The notes under the pieces are model-generated. The model was not told the origin of the DNA and made no database searches. It saw nothing but the letters and a program-made list of their open reading frames with translations. A DNA stretch of 64,000 nt, from contig NZ_FOVF01000020.1 in assembly GCF_900115085.1 (NCBI RefSeq), forward strand, positions 1-64,000, read 5' to 3'. Below are positions 9,166 through 21,589 of this stretch, in pieces (the stretch's first letter is position 1; every line of letters starts with the position of its first letter). The DNA is from Dokdonella immobilis (GTDB taxonomy: Bacteria; Pseudomonadota; Gammaproteobacteria; Xanthomonadales; Rhodanobacteraceae). The position numbers were made by a program, and so were the translations under genes.

Positions 9166-9905
9166 GCGGCGCTTACGGCCCCGTGCGCATCGCCATGTGG
9201 TCGGGCCCGCGCAACCTGTCCACGGCGATGATGCGGGCCTGGGAAAACCGCGGCGACTGCGCGGTCAGCGACGAGCCGTTCTACGCGCACTATCTCGCCG
9301 AGAGCGGCCTCGAGCATCCGATGCGCGAAGAAATCATCGCCGCTGGCGAGACCGACTGGCGCAAGGTCGCCGAAGCCATGACCGGGCCGGTTCCGGACGG
9401 ACGCCCGCTCTGGTACCAGAAGCACATGTGCCATCACATGCTGCCGCAGATCGGCCATGACTGGATGCGCGGCGTCCGCCACGCGTTCCTGATCCGCGAC
9501 CCGGCCGAGGTCGTCGCCTCCTATTTGCGTTCGCGTGACACCGTTTCCGAGGACGACATCGGACTGCCGCAGGAGGTGCGCCTGTTCGACGAGGTCTGCG
9601 ACCGCTTCGGCGAAGCGCCACCGGTGATCGACGCCGATGAATTCCTGCACGACCCCGAAGCGCAACTGCGCGCCCTGTGCGCGCATTTCGGTCTTCCGTG
9701 GACCGCCGCGATGCTGCACTGGCCGGCCGGTCCGCGCGCCAGCGACGGGATCTGGGCGCCGCACTGGTATGCGGCAGTCTGGAATTCGACCGGCTTCGAA
9801 CCGCCGCAGGTGCGTGAGGTCGACCTTTCAGGCGAGGCCGCGCGCGTCGCCGATGCGTGTCGACCGCTCTACGAAAAACTGCGCAACCACCGGTTGCGCG
9901 TCTGA
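9162..9905 (+). CDS. Sulfotransferase-like P-loop protein
   Basis: 247 residues. The N-terminal loop SGPRNLSTAMMRAWENR (about 14-30) matches the 5'-phosphosulfate binding loop of PAPS-dependent sulfotransferases. IRDPAEVVASYLRSR (about 109-123) matches the 3'-phosphate binding block. A late helical region around residues 160-235 completes the fold. The gene overlaps the aminotransferase stop by 4 nt (ATGA). Homologues are often mislabelled as branched-chain aminotransferases, apparently because of this linkage. A sulfonate transfer from PAPS to an amino acid-derived acceptor would fit, but no acceptor can be named. Confidence 0.78.
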   Translation: MSGAYGPVRIAMWSGPRNLSTAMMRAWENRGDCAVSDEPFYAHYLAESGLEHPMREEIIAAGETDWRKVAEAMTGPVPDGRPLWYQKHMCHHMLPQIGHDWMRGVRHAFLIRDPAEVVASYLRSRDTVSEDDIGLPQEVRLFDEVCDRFGEAPPVIDADEFLHDPEAQLRALCAHFGLPWTAAMLHWPAGPRASDGIWAPHWYAAVWNSTGFEPPQVREVDLSGEAARVADACRPLYEKLRNHRLRV

Positions 9906-10191
9906 TCGCGACCGATGGCGGGTGCCCCACGATACGGTCGGATGCGCGACGGCGACGGCATCGGAGGTCACGCCGAGCGCGCTGTCGAGTCCGGATCCGG
10001 GCGTTTCGCTATCGATCTCGAACGCTGACGTCATCGTCTCGGTCGGCACGCCGAGCGGCGCGCAAGTGCGACATCGACGCACTGCGCAGGCAATCGGTCG
10101 ATCGCTGGAGCGGTGCCGTCAGGCCGGTCGATCCGGTCGTCGAAGCGGGGCCGCATGCCGCCAGGCGCGGCGCATTCGATCGGCACCGATC

Positions 10192-11499
10192 TCAACGGCG
10201 CGCGATGCGATGCAAGCCTGACAATCTCGATTTCTCGAGGCGCGCGGCAATGCCGACATTGCGCCCGGCGAGGGTGGCGACGCGATATTCGACCGAGGTG
10301 CCGATGACCTGCGCGCACTCGGAAAGCTCGAGGTGGTATTCCTCCTGCAACCATTCGATCAATCCTGACGTCGCCCCGCGCAAGGCATCCTCGAGTGAGC
10401 CGGCCTGACCGAGCGCGGCGAAGTGCGTGGCGGTCTCGATCCGCGGCGTCGAAGGCGCCCGCCCGTGCACGACGTCCACCCGGAATTCGACGCGCATCGA
10501 GGTCTCGAGGGCAAACTGCGAGGTCTCGCCGTCGCCCTGAAGTGCATGGGCATCGCCGAGATAGAGCAGGGCGCCCGGCTGCCGCACCGGCAGATAGACC
10601 GTGCTGCCCTCGGTGATCTCGTTGAAGTCCATGTTGCCGCCGAATCGGCCCGTGTCGCCGGTCGACAGTGGCGGGAAGCCGAAAGGGGGCGCGACCCCGA
10701 GCCCGCCGAGCATGGGTCGCAGCGGTACCGAGAAATCGCGCAGACCCGGGCTGGGCGATGCCGGTCGCGCTGTAGCCGATGTCCGGTCCAGCGTCCAGCG
10801 AACCAGCTTGCCCAACTCCGTGGCCTGCACGGCCAGCGAGGTATTCAGCGCGCGGCCGACGAAGCCATCCAGGCTGTCGGCGCTGTCGCGATTCGGCTCC
10901 AGGCGCGTGATGTGGACGATCAGGGTGTCGCCGGGAATCGCCGATCCGACGAAGAATGGCCCGGTTTGCGGATTGCCATACAGGGCGCGGGTGTCGCCAT
11001 GTTCATCGACGCCGCCGGAGTCGACGGTCGTGGTCATCACCGTGTCGCCGGGCCAGACAACCAGCACGGGTCTGCGGTCCGCCGAGAAGGTGTTCGAGTA
11101 ATCAGTCGGCACATATTCGTGGCGGCGCGGAGGACCGTCCGGCCGGGGCGGGACCCTCCAGCCAGTGAATGCGTGGACGCTGCCGTGCCGCGCATCGGCA
11201 GCGGGCGTGGAAGTCACCTTGCCGCGCATCGTGTCAGCCAGCGTTTCCGCGTCGAAGGCCCTGCGTGGACCCCCGCGAGTGGCGACGCTGAAGTGCAAGG
11301 CGCGACCCGCGCTCTTGCCCTCGAGCGGCGCGCCGTCGAGGGTGCCTGCGAGCGTGGCCGCGTCACGCTCGAGTTCGAGGGTCTCGTAGCTGCGGTTGCC
11401 CCAGAGATCGACCGCGATCACCCAGGTCTCGCGGTCGCCGGCCTCCGCCGCGTGAGCCCAGGCCAGAAGCGCGATCACGGCCCACTGCGATAAGGTCAT
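10192..11499 (-). CDS. Secreted acetamidase/formamidase family protein
   Basis: 435 residues from the ATG at 11499. The first 20 residues (MTLSQWAVIALLAWAHAAEA) look like a signal peptide, so the enzyme is probably periplasmic, unlike classical cytoplasmic FmdA/AmdA. The FmdA_AmdA hallmarks GGNMDFNEITEGSTVYLPV and YLGDAHALQGDGE are both present in the second half; they supply the zinc or active-site residues in the family. The enzymes hydrolyse short-chain amides to ammonia and acid. It stands alone, without nitrogen-regulation or amide transport genes beside it. The 286 nt between this gene and the sulfotransferase hold nothing recognisable. Confidence 0.85.
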   Translation of the reverse strand: MTLSQWAVIALLAWAHAAEAGDRETWVIAVDLWGNRSYETLELERDAATLAGTLDGAPLEGKSAGRALHFSVATRGGPRRAFDAETLADTMRGKVTSTPAADARHGSVHAFTGWRVPPRPDGPPRRHEYVPTDYSNTFSADRRPVLVVWPGDTVMTTTVDSGGVDEHGDTRALYGNPQTGPFFVGSAIPGDTLIVHITRLEPNRDSADSLDGFVGRALNTSLAVQATELGKLVRWTLDRTSATARPASPSPGLRDFSVPLRPMLGGLGVAPPFGFPPLSTGDTGRFGGNMDFNEITEGSTVYLPVRQPGALLYLGDAHALQGDGETSQFALETSMRVEFRVDVVHGRAPSTPRIETATHFAALGQAGSLEDALRGATSGLIEWLQEEYHLELSECAQVIGTSVEYRVATLAGRNVGIAARLEKSRLSGLHRIARR

Positions 11500-11894
11500 G
11501 TCAGTCTCGTCACGTCCGAAAGCCAAATGGATGCCCGAGCGTCTGCGATGGTCGCAAGGCGTGTTCGCTTGCGGATGCCTTGCCAGGGGCCGCGCTTGCG
11601 CGATGCCTGCTGCTGGAAGAGCGGGATGCCGCGCTCTCCGAATGGTCGCCGGATCAACGCAGCGTATTCCTCGCCGACGAACTCGAAGGCCGCGGTTCTC
11701 AGTCGCTTTCCGCCGGGACCGGCATCGACAATCCGTTCCGGCGCGTCGCTTTAAAGCGCATTCGCTGCTGAATATATAAAAACTATACGTCGCCGGATTA
11801 ATCCCGGGCTAAGTCACCGCCCGCTACGCTATCCGCACCAGTATGAGCTGGTATCACAGGACGTGATTGATTCACAGCAACAATGGAGGCAATC
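11500..11894. other. Divergent intergenic region
   Basis: This gap separates the acetamidase gene (minus) from the OB-fold gene (plus). From 11740 it turns AT-rich, with the palindrome CGCTTTAAAGCG at 11747-11758 and TGAATATATAAAAACTATAC beginning at about 11767, the best promoter candidate for the plus-strand gene. A good GGAGG ribosome site lies at 11885-11889. A short open frame at 11580-11771 on the plus strand has protein-like composition (LLLEERDAALSEWSPDQR) but lacks a ribosome site and could be a gene remnant. Confidence 0.4.
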
Positions 11895-12530
11895 ATGTAT
11901 ACGAAAACACTACTTTCACTCGCTGTAACATCGATGCTCGCCATTCCGGCCATGGCCAAGGATCCATACAGCAAGCCCAACAACAGCTGGATCACCCTCA
12001 GCGGAACGGTCGAAAGCGTCAGCCCCGACCGCTTCATGCTCGACTACGGCGACGGCATGATCACGGTCGAAATGGACAGTCCGGGTGGCAGGGAAGGCGG
12101 CTACAAGCTGGTCAAGGGCGACAAGGTTTCGGTCTCTGGCGCCATCGACGATGACCTGTTTGAAAGGACAACGATCGAGGCATCCAGCGTCTACGTCGAG
12201 AGTCTTGGCACGAACTTCTATGCCAATGCGGTCGATGACGAGGATCCGATGCTGGTCTCGATCTCTACTCCGCTAGCGGTCTCGAAGACCGTGGTGGCCG
12301 GCAAGGTGACCAGCGTTGACGGACGTGAATTCACGGTTGATGCCGGCCCGACCAAGATCACCGTTGATACCTCGGGGATGGCCTACAACCCGATGGATGA
12401 CAAGGGCTTCCAGAAAATCGAGAAGGGTCAACGGGTCAGCGTTGCCGGAACGCTCGACCACGACTTCTTCAGCGGTCGCGAGCTGATGGCCAGCACGATC
12501 ATCACGCTGTCGCCGATGGTCGGTAGCTGA
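11895..12530 (+). CDS. Periplasmic protein with tandem OB-fold (YgiW/DUF5666-like) domains
   Basis: 211 residues from ATG 11895, 5 nt after a GGAGG site. Signal peptide MYTKTLLSLAVTSMLAIPAMA, cleavage after AMA. Two similar beta-barrel units follow: residues about 30-95 (WITLSGTVESVSPDRFMLDYG) and about 120-205 (VVAGKVTSVDGREFTVDAG), each ending with KGDKVSVSG or KGQRVSVAG. This is the layout of bacterial OB-fold (BOF) and DUF5666 proteins, which are periplasmic and linked to stress tolerance in E. coli YgiW/YdeI. No enzyme motif is visible. Its strong ribosome site, AT-rich promoter region and terminator suggest a well-expressed single gene. Confidence 0.65.
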   Translation: MYTKTLLSLAVTSMLAIPAMAKDPYSKPNNSWITLSGTVESVSPDRFMLDYGDGMITVEMDSPGGREGGYKLVKGDKVSVSGAIDDDLFERTTIEASSVYVESLGTNFYANAVDDEDPMLVSISTPLAVSKTVVAGKVTSVDGREFTVDAGPTKITVDTSGMAYNPMDDKGFQKIEKGQRVSVAGTLDHDFFSGRELMASTIITLSPMVGS

Positions 12531-12556
12531 TCATTGCACACAGCGCTTCGCGTTTC

Positions 12557-12594
12557 AGGGCGGGAGATCCGGGTCGGGTTTCCCGCCCTTTCTT
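12557..12594 (+). terminator. Rho-independent terminator after the OB-fold gene
   Basis: AGGGCGGGA (12557-12565) pairs perfectly with TCCCGCCCT (12581-12589) around a 15-nt loop and is followed by a T-rich run (TTCTT). It lies 27 nt after the stop codon. Confidence 0.75.
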
Positions 12595-12680
12595 GATGGC
12601 ACGCGGGTAGTGTCGCAACCACTGCATTGCCGTCGACGTCGTCGCGGCGCCCAGCTTGCGTCCGGCTCCACGCCGATGCA

Positions 12681-13451
12681 TCAGAGCGACAGCGGCAATT
12701 CGAGGTATTCGGTGTAGATTCGTTCGCGATGGTCCAACAGAACGGGATCCAGCGCCGCGGTCGTCGCCTCGTCGCGGAGCGCGAACGCCTCGCGCAAGGC
12801 GGCATCCATGTCGCACTGGCCGGGCGGCAACGGGTCGAACATGCCCATCGCAGTGGCGCAGTAGATGTCCGCCGCACTCAGCGTCGAGCCGACCAGGTAC
12901 GCATTTCCGGCAGCACGTTGCGAGCGCAATCGAGCGGCCAGCATGCGCAGCTTCCCGCCGACCCGTGCCGCACACGAACGGTCGGCCTCGGTTCCGTAGC
13001 CATACTTGTGGCCGAGATATCTTGCGACGCGCTCGGGAAATCCGCCTTGCCCCTGCAGCGATGCTTGCACCATCTGCAAACGGCGCGACCAGCCCAGTCC
13101 GCCTTCGCCGCAGATTTCATGGGACAGGCCGAGGACCAGCGCGCGTTCGCCGGGCTCCTCGGGCAACAGCGCAGGCGCGGGGGCCAGCCGCTCCGCGAGC
13201 ATCAGGATGTCGTCCCAGCGCGAGCGCGGTTCGTCATCGCCGTGGAACAGAACCGGACCACTGCGCTGGCGCGCCCAGGACGTCAGCGCCTCGTTGTCGT
13301 AGACCAGGCGTACCGCCACCCAGTCGAGACGCTTGACGTGCAGGATACCCTTGGCCGCCTCGCCCCACAGGCTTGGCACGCCACCGACCACGACCATGCG
13401 CAGCCCATCGCGCTGCATGGCTTCCTCGACGCTGACATAGTGAACGGGCAT
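12681..13451 (-). CDS. Glutathione S-transferase-like protein
   Basis: 256 residues. The C-terminal half is a GST alpha-helical domain, with the fold's N-capping motif in LVGSTLSAADIYCATAMGMFDP (about 192-213). The N-terminal thioredoxin-like part (about 15-90) is divergent: SLWGEAAKGILHVKRL replaces the usual glutathione-activating Ser/Tyr/Cys region, so catalysis on glutathione is uncertain. Several soluble bacterial GST relatives act as dehalogenases, isomerases or peroxidases. It is a single gene between two exported-protein genes. Fold assignment is good, function open. Confidence 0.7.
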   Translation of the reverse strand: MPVHYVSVEEAMQRDGLRMVVVGGVPSLWGEAAKGILHVKRLDWVAVRLVYDNEALTSWARQRSGPVLFHGDDEPRSRWDDILMLAERLAPAPALLPEEPGERALVLGLSHEICGEGGLGWSRRLQMVQASLQGQGGFPERVARYLGHKYGYGTEADRSCAARVGGKLRMLAARLRSQRAAGNAYLVGSTLSAADIYCATAMGMFDPLPPGQCDMDAALREAFALRDEATTAALDPVLLDHRERIYTEYLELPLSL

Positions 13452-13693
13452 GGGATGTTCCGCTTGGGGGAGAGGGCAGCCCTTGCGGATCGCGCGCGTT
13501 GCTCGCCGACGCCACGCAGGTTCCGCAAATGCCAGGCACCATGGCGTGCCGGGCCGGGCCGATCAATGGTACGAAAGTCCCATGGTCCCTGGCAGCACGT
13601 GGGGGCAACCACTTCGACGGATGGTGCCCCGCCGACGCTTCCCGTGCAGAGGAAGTCATCGACGGGGCAGTGCGTTGCCGAACGCGCGGGTAT

Positions 13694-15223
13694 CTATTCG
13701 AAGCCGTGGGCAAAGATCGCATCGGCGCCGATCAGGGTCACGGTGCCGCGGGCGATGCCTTGTCCGACCGGACCCGAGGCCCCTCTCGGCGCTGAAGGCA
13801 CGGTGTTCTCCTCGAGTTCGACGACACCGGCGACCAGGGTCGCCCCGATCGGGTCGTAGACGGCGTCTTCGGCGGAAACCAGGGTGCCGGGAAAGACACG
13901 GGCGAAGAACTCCGTCGACGAAATGACATTCCCGGCGTGATCACGGAACTGCGCGGTGCTGGTATCGACGGCAACGCCAAGGAGGGTCAGTTGCGGTGCA
14001 TTGATTTCGGCGACCGGTCCGCGCAAACGCGTGTCGGTGAGGTCGGGCTGGCCACGTTCGCGCACGCGGGTCGCGAAGATCTGGCCGTCGCGATCGATCA
14101 GTCCACGCAGTTCGACCTGGGTTGGCGTCGGCAGTCCCGAAACGATGCCGTCCTCGTCGCGGGTCTGTGCGCTGAACGCGGCGCTGCTGCCCATGATCAG
14201 GATCGAATCGCCCGGCGCGACATCGGCTGGATCGACGGGCGCCTCGAAGCGCACCTGGCCCTGCACGAAGCGCACCTCATGCGCGGTGAGGGTGGCGCTG
14301 ATCGCGTCGAAGACGCCTTCGACCTCGACCCGCACGCCGACATCGAGATCCTCGATCGTGCCGGCGCGATACTCGGTCTGCGCGGTCGTGACGACCTCGA
14401 CACCGAGCATGCCGAAGCTCGCCGGGGTTGGCAGCGGATCCGGCAAGGCCGAGATGATGCCCTCGAGCGATGCCGCGATCGTGCCCTGCGGCGGGTCGTC
14501 GAAATCGGGGTCCTCGCACTCCAGTCGGGTCAGCTGGCCGAGCACCGAGCCGTTCACGTAACCGGCATCCGGCAGCGATTCGAGCTCGACGTACTGGCCA
14601 TCCTGCAGCGCCGGAACGCAGCCGGACGGAGTCACGCCGGTCGAGTCGATCGCTTGTGCTCCGATCGAGAACAGGGCGCCATCGAGGCCGGAGACCTGGC
14701 CGAACAGCTTCCAGTCGGCGCCCGGATCGCTTCCCAGGGCGACGCGCGTGGCCGCCACGGCGCCGTTGCTGTCGAGGAACCCACTGACGTCGAGGAGGTC
14801 GCCGACTTCGAGGTTGGCCAGATCGCCGCCGGGGATGTCGACGAGTACGGTTTCGGCAGTAATCACCAGTGGCTGGCGGAGTACGCTCAGCGGGTCGGTG
14901 GCGGTCACCGGACCACGAACCAGGGTGCGCAGGTCGACCTGGGCCGCATCGCCACTGCTGACATCCGGGGCGACGTTGCCGGCCACGACCTGGGCGCTGT
15001 AGCCGGCACCGATGCGCGCCGCCTCCTCGGCCGGGATTGCGGTGCCATCGAGGCTGTAGGTGGTCTGCGGACCGATGGCAAAGGTGCGCTGGCCGTTGAT
15101 GATGACGCTGTCGGCCGCCGCCGCGAGCAGGCCGGGCGCCACGGCGAGGGCCACGATCAGGACCAGACGTCCCGGGGTCTTCGCGGACGAACGCCGGACG
15201 CGATGGAATGGATTGGCATGCAT
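13694..15223 (-). CDS. Exported DUF5666 repeat protein with C-terminal FAHGFE tail
   Basis: 509 residues from the ATG at 15223, which follows GAGGAG by 7 nt. Signal peptide ends near LLAAAADS. The rest is all beta, made of several DUF5666-type barrels (LEVGDLLDVSGFLDSNGAVAATRV; VEVEGVFDAISATLTAHEVRF; VELRGLIDRDGQIFATRV). It is a clear paralogue of the protein at 25469-26926; both share VRG-V-(A/S)-T-(D/N)PL near residue 100 and end in the same kind of tail (here DAIFAHGFE). Exported with unknown role; the tail is shared with three other exported proteins here and may be a sorting or processing signal (inference). Divergently arranged with the FG-GAP protein. Confidence 0.75.
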   Translation of the reverse strand: MHANPFHRVRRSSAKTPGRLVLIVALAVAPGLLAAAADSVIINGQRTFAIGPQTTYSLDGTAIPAEEAARIGAGYSAQVVAGNVAPDVSSGDAAQVDLRTLVRGPVTATDPLSVLRQPLVITAETVLVDIPGGDLANLEVGDLLDVSGFLDSNGAVAATRVALGSDPGADWKLFGQVSGLDGALFSIGAQAIDSTGVTPSGCVPALQDGQYVELESLPDAGYVNGSVLGQLTRLECEDPDFDDPPQGTIAASLEGIISALPDPLPTPASFGMLGVEVVTTAQTEYRAGTIEDLDVGVRVEVEGVFDAISATLTAHEVRFVQGQVRFEAPVDPADVAPGDSILIMGSSAAFSAQTRDEDGIVSGLPTPTQVELRGLIDRDGQIFATRVRERGQPDLTDTRLRGPVAEINAPQLTLLGVAVDTSTAQFRDHAGNVISSTEFFARVFPGTLVSAEDAVYDPIGATLVAGVVELEENTVPSAPRGASGPVGQGIARGTVTLIGADAIFAHGFE

Positions 15224-15484
15224 GGTGTTTGCTCCTCGTTGTTTGCCCGACACGCCGTCCGCTGACGGTGCATCGGGAGCAGGCCGGCACAGGACGCCGG
15301 CACGAAGCGAGGCTAGCCAGCCGCTGCCGGCACAGGGGCCGCATGGGTTGTTTCACCCAACCGGACTGGGCGGATTGCACCGTGCGCGTGGTTGCTCGGG
15401 CGTCCGCACTACTCGCTCGCGCGCTGAGGCAAATCACCCAGCATCCGCTTGACCTTGCCCATGGGCGCGTGGCGTAGTGCACTC

Positions 15485-16768
15485 ATGAAACTGCGTCACA
15501 CCATCGACAGCCGAGCTGGCGCACTGTGCGCAGGCCGGGTTTCGCGTGCCTGGAGTCGATCCTGGGCCGTCCTCGCGCTGGTCATCGCCCTGGCCTGCGG
15601 CGACTGCGCCGCGCAGAGCCTGTTGCTGGCCGACACCGAGCCGGGCGCCGAACTGGCCTATGCGATGGCGCTTGACGGGCCGCGGCTGGCCGCTGGCGCC
15701 CCGGGTGATTTCTCGCGCAGCGGCGTCGTGCACGTCTATGAATGCACCGGCCAGGGCTGTGCGCAGCCGGTCGCCCTGAACCCGATCGATCTCGCCCCGG
15801 GCGACCTGTTCGGCGCGGCGCTGGGCCTGTCGGCTGATACGCTGGCGATCGGCGCTCCCGGCCAGGGCGGCGGTGTCGTATATGTCTACGTGAACGATGG
15901 CTTCGGCTGGGTGCTGCAACAGAAGCTCGGCGCTACACCGGCCTTGCCGGATGAGCGCTTCGGGGCCGCGCTCGCCATCCAGGCTGGCCGCGTCGTGGTC
16001 GGCGCGCCCGCCGCGGACAATGCGGCCGGTGCACTCTATGTCTTCGAGCGCAGCAACGGTACCTGGACGCAAACCGACCGTCTGCAGGCCGACGACGCGA
16101 GTGCGGGTGACGCACTCGGCACCAGTGTGGCCCTGAGCGGGAGCACGCTCCTGGGTGGCGCGCCACAATGGACATCTGCGCAGGCCGGAAGCTACGGGCG
16201 CGGCGCCGTCTACGTGTTCGAATTTGTCGTATCGGACTGGACACAGCAGGCCCGACTGCTGCCTTTGACCGCAGCCAACGGTGATCTGTTCGGCAGTGCG
16301 GTCAGCCTGTCCGGCAATCGGGCCGTGATTGGCGCACCGCTGGCGGATGCCGGCGTGGGCGGCGCGTTCGTGTTCGGGCGCTCGGGCCAACTGTGGACGC
16401 AACAGGCGCATCTTGCCGCCCCGGGTGGCCTGGCTGGCGACCGCTTCGGCTGGTCGGTCGCGCTGGATGGCGATCAATTGCTGGTCGGCGCGCCGTTTGC
16501 CCTGGCCGGTTGCGGGGGCGCGACGCGCTACGTCTTCAATGGCGCCAGCTGGCTGGCCGCGGCCGGGCCAGCGCTGGCGCAGACCACGCCGGGCGGACTC
16601 GTCGGCTGGTCGGTTGCCGCCCAGACGCAACGCTGGCTGGTCGGGGTACCCGGCTACAGCGGCGCGCCGAGTCACGTCGGCGCGGCCTACTGGCGTGATT
16701 CCGCCGACGCGATATTCATCGAAGGTTTCGACGACGTCGGCGCGGCGGCCTGCATCGCCGCCCACTGA
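15485..16768 (+). CDS. Secreted FG-GAP/integrin-like beta-propeller protein
   Basis: 427 residues from ATG 15485. A long, positively charged signal segment (to about residue 45, ending LACGDCAAQ) precedes a repeated unit of about 50-60 residues: GDLFGAALGLSADTLAIGAP, DERFGAALAIQAGRVVVGAP, GDALGTSVALSGSTLLGGAP, GDLFGSAVSLSGNRAVIGAP, GDRFGWSVALDGDQLLVGAP, GGLVGWSVAAQTQRWLVGVP. These are FG-GAP blades of a seven-bladed propeller, usually a calcium-stabilised adhesive or carbohydrate-binding surface. Near the C-terminus is DAIFIEGFDD followed by 11 residues, so the F-x-x-GF tail is here slightly internal. Cell-surface or secreted function inferred. Confidence 0.8.
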   Translation: MKLRHTIDSRAGALCAGRVSRAWSRSWAVLALVIALACGDCAAQSLLLADTEPGAELAYAMALDGPRLAAGAPGDFSRSGVVHVYECTGQGCAQPVALNPIDLAPGDLFGAALGLSADTLAIGAPGQGGGVVYVYVNDGFGWVLQQKLGATPALPDERFGAALAIQAGRVVVGAPAADNAAGALYVFERSNGTWTQTDRLQADDASAGDALGTSVALSGSTLLGGAPQWTSAQAGSYGRGAVYVFEFVVSDWTQQARLLPLTAANGDLFGSAVSLSGNRAVIGAPLADAGVGGAFVFGRSGQLWTQQAHLAAPGGLAGDRFGWSVALDGDQLLVGAPFALAGCGGATRYVFNGASWLAAAGPALAQTTPGGLVGWSVAAQTQRWLVGVPGYSGAPSHVGAAYWRDSADAIFIEGFDDVGAAACIAAH

Positions 16769-16818
16769 AACGTGTGTGACGACCATGAGCGCCGCCGGGG
16801 GATCGCCGGAAGGCGGAA

Positions 16819-17463
16819 TCAGTCGAGCAGTCCGTGCTTCACCGCATAGCGGATCAATTCCGCGGAATTGCGAGCGCCGAGCTTGTCCATGGCCCGGAAC
16901 CGATGGTTTTCCGCGGTCTTCGTGCTGATCGACAGGTGCCTGGCGATTTCCTTCGTGGTCATGCCTTCGACGATCAGATGGAATACCTCGCGTTCGCGGT
17001 CGGTGAGGTCGCGGTACGGATCTTCCATGCGGCTGTTCGGCTGCTTGACCTGCTGGGCCAGCACGCGCGAGGCATGCGAACCGAAATAGCCCCTGCCGCT
17101 GGCCAGCGTGCGCACCGCATCGATCAGCTCCTCGCTGGCGCTGTCCTTGAGCAGGAAACCCGAGGCACCGGCCCGCACGACGTGGAGGACGTATTCCTCC
17201 TCGGCGTGCATGGTCAGGACCAGGATGCGCGAATGCTCGAGCTCCTTGCTCAGGCGCCGGATCACCTCGATGCCGTTCAGCCTGGGCATCGAGATGTCGA
17301 GGACGATGACGTCGGGTTCATGCTGCAGGGCCAGCTCGACGGCGCTCATGCCGTCGGCGGCCTGGGCGACGACGCGGCAGTCGCCGCTGCCGTTGAGCAG
17401 GGCGACCAGACCCTCACGCAGGATCGTGTGGTCATCGGCGACGAGCACGCGAATGAGCTTCAT
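16819..17463 (-). CDS. NarL/FixJ family response regulator
   Basis: 214 residues from ATG 17463, overlapping the histidine kinase stop by 4 nt. Receiver domain (1-120) with acidic pocket Asp10-Asp11, phospho-acceptor Asp56 (VIVLDISMP) and Lys in LLKDS. LuxR-type helix-turn-helix at about 148-212 (LTDREREVFHLIVEGMTTKE, NHRFRAMDKLGARN). Partner of the histidine kinase immediately upstream. It is the last gene of the five-gene signalling operon that starts at 23438, so its targets are the likely output of the whole cascade. No binding site can be predicted. Confidence 0.95.
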   Translation of the reverse strand: MKLIRVLVADDHTILREGLVALLNGSGDCRVVAQAADGMSAVELALQHEPDVIVLDISMPRLNGIEVIRRLSKELEHSRILVLTMHAEEEYVLHVVRAGASGFLLKDSASEELIDAVRTLASGRGYFGSHASRVLAQQVKQPNSRMEDPYRDLTDREREVFHLIVEGMTTKEIARHLSISTKTAENHRFRAMDKLGARNSAELIRYAVKHGLLD

Positions 17464-18241
17464 CGAGCGTCGGGCTCCATGGTCAGGGGCAGGCGCGCGC
17501 GCAACTGCAAGCCTTCGCCGGGTTGCGAGACCAGTTCGAGCTGACCGCCGAAGAGGCGCACGCGTTCGCGCATGCTGGCCAGCCCGGTGCTCTCGCTCTC
17601 GCTCGATCGTCTCAGCGCATCGTCGACGTCGCAGCCGCGGCCATCGTCGACGATCAGCAGCAGCAGGCTGTCGCCGCGTTGCGAAAGGCTGACGATGACC
17701 TGGCGCGCCTCGGCATGCTTGATGGCGTTGGCCAGGGCTTCCTGGACCACGCGGAAGATCAGGGTCGACAGGTCGCTGTCGAGCGGCGACGGCAACTTGC
17801 CGACATTCACATCGATCGTGCAGCGCGTGTCTTCGGAACTGTGCCGCGCCAGCCAGTGCAGGGCGGCGTCGAGACCGATGTCGTCGAGGATCTGCGGACG
17901 CAACAGGCGCGACAGGGCCCGCACCTCGGCGATCGCGACTTCGCAAAGGTCGAAGGCCTGGCGCAGTCGCGCATCCTCGGCGCAGGAGGCATTCTGGCCG
18001 AGGCCCTCGAGGCGATGGCGCAGCGCGGTCAGGTGCTGGCCGATGCCGTCGTGCAGCTCGCGTGCGAGGCGTCGCCGTTCGTTCTCCTGGACGCGCCAGA
18101 CCGAACGCGCCAACTGCTTGAAGTGCTCTTCGCCTGCCTGCAGCTGCGCGAACAGGCGGTTCTGCTGTTCGGAGAGTCGTAGCAGCTCGCTGCGCATGCG
18201 CAGGTTTTCGTCACCACTCGATGGCGCGGGCGGCGGAGTCC

Positions 18242-18245
<4 letters not shown>
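17460..18245 (-). CDS. Soluble NarL-type sensor histidine kinase (HisKA_3)
   Basis: 261 residues. No signal or transmembrane segment. A glutamine/leucine-rich coiled-coil (about 15-50) leads to the HisKA_3 dimerisation domain with phospho-acceptor His65 in RRLARELHDGIGQH. The HATPase_c domain follows, with the N-box in FRVVQEALANAIKHA and G-box motifs VDDGRGCD and GLASMRERV. All catalytic motifs are intact. It has no sensory domain of its own, which is unusual; input may come from the FHA-GAF protein or Ser/Thr kinase encoded upstream in the same operon. It overlaps both the kinase stop upstream and the regulator start downstream by 4 nt. Confidence 0.93.

Positions 18246-21585
<3,340 letters not shown>

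Positions 21586-21589
<4 letters not shown>

Noticed and set aside
7183-9905. ATP-grasp, aminotransferase and sulfotransferase as a biosynthetic gene cluster
   Set aside because: Only three genes, two transcription units, no transporter, regulator or scaffold enzymes; kept as a weaker linkage finding.
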